Shown here: in pieces, positions 61,001 through 64,000 of the stretch
How positions within the stretch are numbered: position 1 is the first letter of the stretch
Layout of the letters: the number at the start of each line of letters is the position of its first letter
DNA from: Microbacterium sp. APC 3901
GTDB taxonomy: Bacteria; Actinomycetota; Actinomycetes; Actinomycetales; Microbacteriaceae
DNA: 64,000 nt
Assembly (NCBI RefSeq): GCF_030407765.1
Contig: NZ_JASDCU010000003.1
Coordinates: 124,001 to 188,000, forward strand
Direction of reading: 5' to 3'
Notes under the pieces: generated by a model
The model's database searches: none
The model's input: the letters and a program-made list of their open reading frames with translations, nothing else
Told to the model about the DNA's origin: nothing
Program-made: the position numbers and the translations under genes

Positions 61001-61745
61001 CCAGTTCGGCGACTTCGTGAACGGCGCCCAGTCGGTCATCGACGAGTACATCTCGGCGGCCGAGCAGAAGTGGGGACAGCAGTCCAGCGTCACCCTGCTC
61101 CTCCCCCACGGCTATGAGGGCCAGGGACCGGACCACTCGTCCTCGCGCATCGAGCGTTTCCTGCAGATGTGCGCGCAGGACAACATGATCGTCGCGCGCC
61201 CGTCGACGCCTGCGTCGTACTTCCATCTGCTGCGTCGTCAGGCCTACGCCCGTCCGCGCAAGCCGCTCATCGTCTTCACTCCGAAGGCCATGCTGCGCCT
61301 GCGCGGTGCGACGAGCCCGGTCGAGGCCTTCACTCAGGGACGTTTCGAGCCCGTTCTCGACGACGGACGCGGTCTCGACCGCAATGCCGTGAAGCGCGTG
61401 CTCGTGCACTCGGGCAAGGTCCACTGGGATCTCAAGGCCGAGCTCGAGAAGAACCCGAACCCCGAGGTCGCGCTGGTCCGGCTCGAGCAGCTGTACCCGA
61501 CGCCGATCGACGGGCTGAAGGCCATCACCGACTCCTACCCGAACGCCGAGCTGGTGTGGGTGCAGGAGGAGCCGGAGAACCAGGGAGCCTGGCCCTTCCT
61601 GGCTCTCGCATTCGCCGACGTGCCCGGTGACCGCAGCTTCCGTCCGGTGTCGCGTCCCGCGTCGGCATCGCCCGCGACGGGCTCGTCGAAGGTGCACGCG
61701 GCCGAACAGGCGAAGCTTCTGCGAGACGCATTGACGATCGGCTGA
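58062..61745 (+). CDS. kgd: Multifunctional 2-oxoglutarate decarboxylase/dehydrogenase E1 with E2-like domain
   Basis: From the GTG at 58062 the product is 1227 residues. It fuses the short E1-type helix (GANSWLVEELYEQYKVNRDSVDKEWW), a Pro/Ala linker of about 60 residues, a succinyltransferase (E2-like) domain (about 120-345 with the active-site STYDHRVIQGAGSGEFL) and the full thiamine-diphosphate E1 (about 360-1227; HGDAAFAGQGVVVE, NNQVGFTT, HGYEGQGPDHSSSR). It converts 2-oxoglutarate toward succinyl-CoA or succinate semialdehyde in the TCA cycle. The GTG is chosen over ATG 58029 because homologues begin with SNQVTGVG; GAGGG lies ten bases upstream. A strong terminator follows. Confidence 0.96.
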   Translation: MSNQVTGVGGDGGFGANSWLVEELYEQYKVNRDSVDKEWWPILEKYQSDAATGTAAPAPAGEQPAHPVTAPIPVIGAQPVARTTTKPAAAAPIPAQAPKPAAKAEAPESAEPVEEDKVTPLRGLPKTLAANMDESLTVPTATSVRTVPAKLMIDNRIVINNHMARTRGGKISFTHLIGWALIRTLDDFRSQNVFYAEIDGKPSVVAPAHVNLGIAIDLPKPDGTRALMVPSIKRADTLTFSEYLVAYEDLVTRARNNKLTAADFQGTTVSLTNPGGIGTVHSVPRLMKGQGCIIGAGALEYPAEFQGASEKTLNELAIGKTITLTSTYDHRVIQGAGSGEFLKKVHELLIGQRGFYDDIFAALRIPYSPIRWNPDIAVDLAERVDKQSRVQELINSFRVRGHLMADIDPLEYVQRSHPDLEIESHGLTFWDLDREFVTGGFGGRRVAKLRDILGVLRDSYCRTLGIEYMHIQDPEQRRWFQEKVEVKYQKPGHDEQLRVLRKLNEAEAFETFLQTKFVGQKRFSLEGGESLVPLLDEILQGAATSGLEGAAIGMAHRGRLNVLTNIAGKTYGHVFQEFEGTQTPGNQRGSGDVKYHLGTEGTFVADDGSELPVYLAANPSHLETVDGVLEGIVRAKQDRKPIGTFAWLPILVHGDAAFAGQGVVVETLQMSQLRGYRTGGTIHVVVNNQVGFTTLPNDSRSSVYATDVAKTIQAPVFHVNGDDPEAVIHVAQLAFEYRERFHRDVVIDLVCYRRRGHNEGDDPSMTQPLMTDLIQAKRSVRKLYTESLVGRGDITEEEYDEAKADFQNRLEIAFAETHAAETGANQIPQDLPPADEQIGAPEITGVSNEVIQLIGDAFVNKPEGFTVHPKLQQQLEKRLDMSRNGNIDWGFGELLAFGSLLVEGTPVRLAGQDSRRGTFVQRHATLHDRANGQEWLPLSNLSESQGRFFVYDSLLSEYAALGFEYGYSVEAPEALVLWEAQFGDFVNGAQSVIDEYISAAEQKWGQQSSVTLLLPHGYEGQGPDHSSSRIERFLQMCAQDNMIVARPSTPASYFHLLRRQAYARPRKPLIVFTPKAMLRLRGATSPVEAFTQGRFEPVLDDGRGLDRNAVKRVLVHSGKVHWDLKAELEKNPNPEVALVRLEQLYPTPIDGLKAITDSYPNAELVWVQEEPENQGAWPFLALAFADVPGDRSFRPVSRPASASPATGSSKVHAAEQAKLLRDALTIG

Positions 61746-61761
61746 CGACCAGTCCGAGAAA

Positions 61762-61800
61762 CAGCGAGAGGCTCACGGGGATCCCGTGAGCCTCTCGCTG
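61762..61800 (+). terminator. Intrinsic terminator after kgd
   Basis: CAGCGAGAGGCTCACGGG pairs with CCCGTGAGCCTCTCGCTG (18 bp) over a 3-base loop, 16 bases after the kgd stop and followed by TTCAGCCTGT; it may also serve the convergent acetyltransferase gene. Confidence 0.85.
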
Positions 61801-61831
61801 TTCAGCCTGTCGTCGTCGCGGCGGATGTCTC

Positions 61832-63130
61832 TCAGTACCAGATGCCCAGAAGCGGGGCATCCGCCGTGCGGAACGCATCGTCCAGCGCTGCTGCCGTCTC
61901 GGCCGATGCGCGCAGACGACCGGCCGCGCGCAGCCGCACGGCGCTGACCCCTCCCGCGTAGATCGACGAGAGCGCACCGACGCCGAGAACGACGTCGGCC
62001 TCCACGTCATCGTCGGTGCGCGTGACATCAGCAGCCCCATCGGCTTCCGAGGTCAGTCGCCACGACCCTGCGGCGAAGCCGAGAGCGTCGTCGACTCGGA
62101 AGACCACATCGAGGGGTGCCCGGTACGTACGCGCGGTGAGCGCAGCCGGCACGTCGAGGATGCGCAGCCACCCGTGGTCATGCGGAGTGAGTTCCACGCC
62201 TCGCTGGTCGTTGACGAGCCAGGTGATCGGATCGTCGACCGGACGTAGGTCGACGCTCACCTTCGACACCAGGTCGTGCTGCAGAGCGAATCTCCAGAGC
62301 GCGGACAGGGCATCCGTCGTGGTCGAGGCCAGGTGATGGATCTCCATGTCGGCGCGGAAACTCCCCGCGACCTCCTTGAGCGTGTAGGCCATCGCGCCCC
62401 GCACTGCTCCGTCGGCGTCGACGTGGCGCACGCCGCGAACGGCACGCGGAGCGGTGTGCCCCACAGACAGCCCGGCGATCCGCTCCCAGCGCGCGTCCCA
62501 CCCTGCGATCTGACCGGAGCGCTGTGTTCGCGCCTCCTCATGCAGGGCAGACAGGTCCTTCTTGAGCGTCTCACGGTCGACGTACTCGATGCGGCCATCC
62601 GTCGCCGAGCCGTTCCAGCCTGCTCTCGGGGCATCGATCGACACCTTGGCCGCGGGGATCGCCGAGGCGAACCCGTATCGCTCGTAGATCGTCGCCTCCG
62701 ATACGGTGAGGCCGGCGAGTGCCACACCCGCTCCGGCAGCGGCACGCAGCTCGCCTTCGAGCAGGTTGCGTGCGATGCCGCGTCGACGATGAGTACCAGA
62801 TACCGTGACAGCGCTGATCGCCCACATACGGATCTCGCCGCCGGGCACGGTCAGCGGTGTGACCCACGAGTTGACCGTGGCGACCGGGAAGGCGCCCGCA
62901 GGGGCGTTCTCCTCGAAGACACCGACGTTGCGACGCGTCACGAGCAGGGCCCGATCTGCGGCGACCTGCTCCGGCGTGGGGTCGGCGTCGAGGAAGCCTC
63001 GGGCTTCCGCCCTCAGGAAGGCCTCGGTATCAGCATCCGACCCGTTGTCGACGAGTCGGTAGACGAGGTTCTTCGCAGCCAGGCGCTCAGCGGACACGGA
63101 ATCAACGGGGACGGTTAGCGCGTCGGTCAT
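61832..63130 (-). CDS. Eis-family GNAT acetyltransferase
   Basis: The 432-residue protein has the Eis layout: an N-terminal GNAT domain with MWAISAVTVSGTHRRRGIARNLLEGELRAAAGAG near residue 105-138, a second GNAT-like domain (about 170-320) and a C-terminal SCP2-like domain ending in a free carboxylate near the active site (DAPLLGIWY). Eis proteins acetylate multiple amines of aminoglycosides and lysines. TAGGGT lies exactly six bases before the ATG (leaderless type). Confidence 0.9.
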   Translation of the reverse strand: MTDALTVPVDSVSAERLAAKNLVYRLVDNGSDADTEAFLRAEARGFLDADPTPEQVAADRALLVTRRNVGVFEENAPAGAFPVATVNSWVTPLTVPGGEIRMWAISAVTVSGTHRRRGIARNLLEGELRAAAGAGVALAGLTVSEATIYERYGFASAIPAAKVSIDAPRAGWNGSATDGRIEYVDRETLKKDLSALHEEARTQRSGQIAGWDARWERIAGLSVGHTAPRAVRGVRHVDADGAVRGAMAYTLKEVAGSFRADMEIHHLASTTTDALSALWRFALQHDLVSKVSVDLRPVDDPITWLVNDQRGVELTPHDHGWLRILDVPAALTARTYRAPLDVVFRVDDALGFAAGSWRLTSEADGAADVTRTDDDVEADVVLGVGALSSIYAGGVSAVRLRAAGRLRASAETAAALDDAFRTADAPLLGIWY

Positions 63131-63171
63131 CCCTCCACCCTATGGGCAGGCGCGACGGGCGGCGTCTCGCG

Positions 63172-63417
63172 TCAGTGCTGCGCGGCCTGCACCTCACGCA
63201 GCCGGGCGAACACCTGGTCGCGCAGTTCCTCGGGTGCCGTCTCCTTGCATGCGCGTGCCACGACCTCGGTGAGGGTCGTCGCGACGAGCGCCTCGTCCCG
63301 GCAGGACGGGCAGTTCTCGAGATGCTCACGGATCTCGGTGTGCTCGGTGTTGCACACCTCGTTGCGGAGGTACTCCTCGAGATCCTTGCGGGCCTTGTCG
63401 CAGCCGCAGTCGGTCAT
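63172..63417 (-). CDS. rsrA: RsrA-like zinc-binding (ZAS) anti-sigma factor
   Basis: The 81-residue protein has the ZAS motif HLENCPSC (His32, Cys36, Cys39) plus N-terminal Cys4, Cys6 and Cys22. It would hold the sigma factor until oxidative stress forms a disulfide and releases zinc, as for RsrA. Its ATG overlaps the sigma factor stop codon (ATGA), the usual arrangement. Confidence 0.92.
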   Translation of the reverse strand: MTDCGCDKARKDLEEYLRNEVCNTEHTEIREHLENCPSCRDEALVATTLTEVVARACKETAPEELRDQVFARLREVQAAQH

Positions 63418-64000
63418 TTCTTGCTCCTCGGGTCGGCCGCGGAGATTCCCCGCTCCACGGCGTAATCAGCCAGCAGCTCCCGCAGCATCCGCCTGCCTCG
63501 ATGCAGGCGGCTCATCACGGTGCCGATGGGTGTCTTCATGATGTCCGCGATCTCCTGATAGGCGAAGCCCTCCACATCAGCGAGGTACACCGCCAATCTG
63601 AAGTCCTCGGGAACAGCCTGCAGGGCGTCCTTGACGACCGATGCCGGCATGTGGTCGATGGCTTCCGCCTCGGCCGAACGGCTGTGCGACGCGGTGGTCG
63701 ACTCCGCACCGCCCATCTGCCAGTCCTCGAGCTCGTCGATGGTGCCCTGGAACGGCTCGCGCTGCTTCTTGCGGTAGATGTTGATGTAGGTGTTGGTGAG
63801 GATGCGATACAGCCATGCCTTCAGGTTCGTACCCTGCGAGAACGTCGCCCAGGACCCATATGCCTTGACGAAGGTCTCCTGCACGAGATCAGCAGCGTCC
63901 GCCGGGTTGCGCGTCATGCGCATCGCCGCGGCATAGAGCTGATCCATGAACGGGATCGCCTGTTCCTCGAATTCGCGCCGAGGGTCGCTGACCGTCTCTG
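63414..64000 (-). CDS. sigH: SigH/SigR-like ECF sigma factor (5' end cut by window edge)
   Basis: The visible 194 residues start in frame upstream of ATG 63947 and include [37 protein letters not shown] (region 2, DxxQETF), the region 2.4 [17 protein letters not shown] and region 4 with [37 protein letters not shown]. Homologues begin upstream of the internal ATG, so the gene extends past base 64000. Coupled to RsrA, it would control the thiol-oxidative stress regulon (thioredoxin, proteases, ohr-like genes). Confidence 0.9.
   Translation of the reverse strand, partial: ETVSDPRREFEEQAIPFMDQLYAAAMRMTRNPADAADLVQETFVKAYGSWATFSQGTNLKAWLYRILTNTYINIYRKKQREPFQGTIDELEDWQMGGAESTTASHSRSAEAEAIDHMPASVVKDALQAVPEDFRLAVYLADVEGFAYQEIADIMKTPIGTVMSRLHRGRRMLRELLADYAVERGISAADPRSKK

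Noticed and set aside
1..64000. CRISPR arrays, insertion sequences or rRNA genes.
   Set aside because: No regularly spaced direct repeats, transposase-like reading frames or rRNA-like sequence were found on reading through the window.

Overview
The window is a gene-dense, high-G+C stretch of chromosome from an actinobacterium, most likely a Microbacteriaceae member close to Microbacterium. That placement is an inference from the fused 2-oxoglutarate decarboxylase/dehydrogenase Kgd, the GuaB1-type IMP-dehydrogenase-like protein, an Eis-like acetyltransferase, a SigH/RsrA-type redox sigma pair, a Rho with a long disordered N-terminus, DUF3097 and DUF2993 proteins, and the argS-lysA-hom-thrB-rho-prfA order. 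I see no rRNA, CRISPR array, insertion sequence, integrase or prophage. No gene-free stretch exceeds about 200 bases.

Layout. 1-2.5 kb (minus): wecA (cut by the window edge), tsaC/sua5 and prmC. 2.5-4.1 kb (plus): cysK-cysE, cysteine synthesis from serine. 4.1-8.5 kb: a small holin-like membrane protein, a CitMHS citrate transporter and a divergent CitA/CitB-type two-component system that probably controls it. 8.5-15.6 kb (minus): prfA, rho, thrB, hom, lysA (aspartate-family amino acids plus termination factors). 15.6-20.2 kb: YihY, a DUF2993 protein, argS, an SGNH hydrolase. A tRNA-Arg(CCG) and a strong terminator follow at 20.2-20.3 kb. 20.4-25.7 kb: AI-2E-type permease, DHA2 efflux pump, small membrane protein, and an ohrR-ohr-quinone oxidoreductase peroxide-response cluster with a clear operator. 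25.7-29.8 kb (minus): a DinB2-like polymerase, DUF1304, a CPBP-like protein, trmB, DUF3097. 29.9-34.1 kb (plus): a TPM-domain protein with PspA, then an arginase-family protein translationally coupled to a small HExxH protein. 34.1-35.8 kb (minus): a SIP-like protein behind a probable DtxR/IdeR iron box, a tyrosine phosphatase and an AhpD-like protein. 35.9-41.9 kb (plus): an alpha/beta hydrolase and a complete five-gene peptide-type ABC importer. 41.9-45.7 kb: GNAT, ung, SDR, EamA exporter and a divergent TetR regulator with shared operators. 45.8-48.5 kb: metY and metX (direct sulfhydrylation route to homocysteine, fed by the homoserine made by hom). 48.5-57.9 kb: NUDIX, MFS, thiamine-binding protein, GT87, NAD(P)HX dehydratase, YqjM-type flavin oxidoreductase, two CorC/HlyC-type membrane proteins, GuaB1. 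58.1-61.7 kb: kgd. 61.8-64 kb: Eis-like acetyltransferase, RsrA-like anti-sigma factor and a SigH-like sigma factor cut by the window edge.

Two themes stand out. Nineteen genes have a TANNNT -10 hexamer ending 6 or 7 nt before the start codon, the arrangement expected for leaderless mRNAs, and several also carry an inverted repeat over that box. The most unusual protein is the DinB-family polymerase at 25.7-26.8 kb: isoleucine sits where Y-family DNA polymerases keep the aromatic steric gate, as in the ribonucleotide-using mycobacterial DinB2 group.
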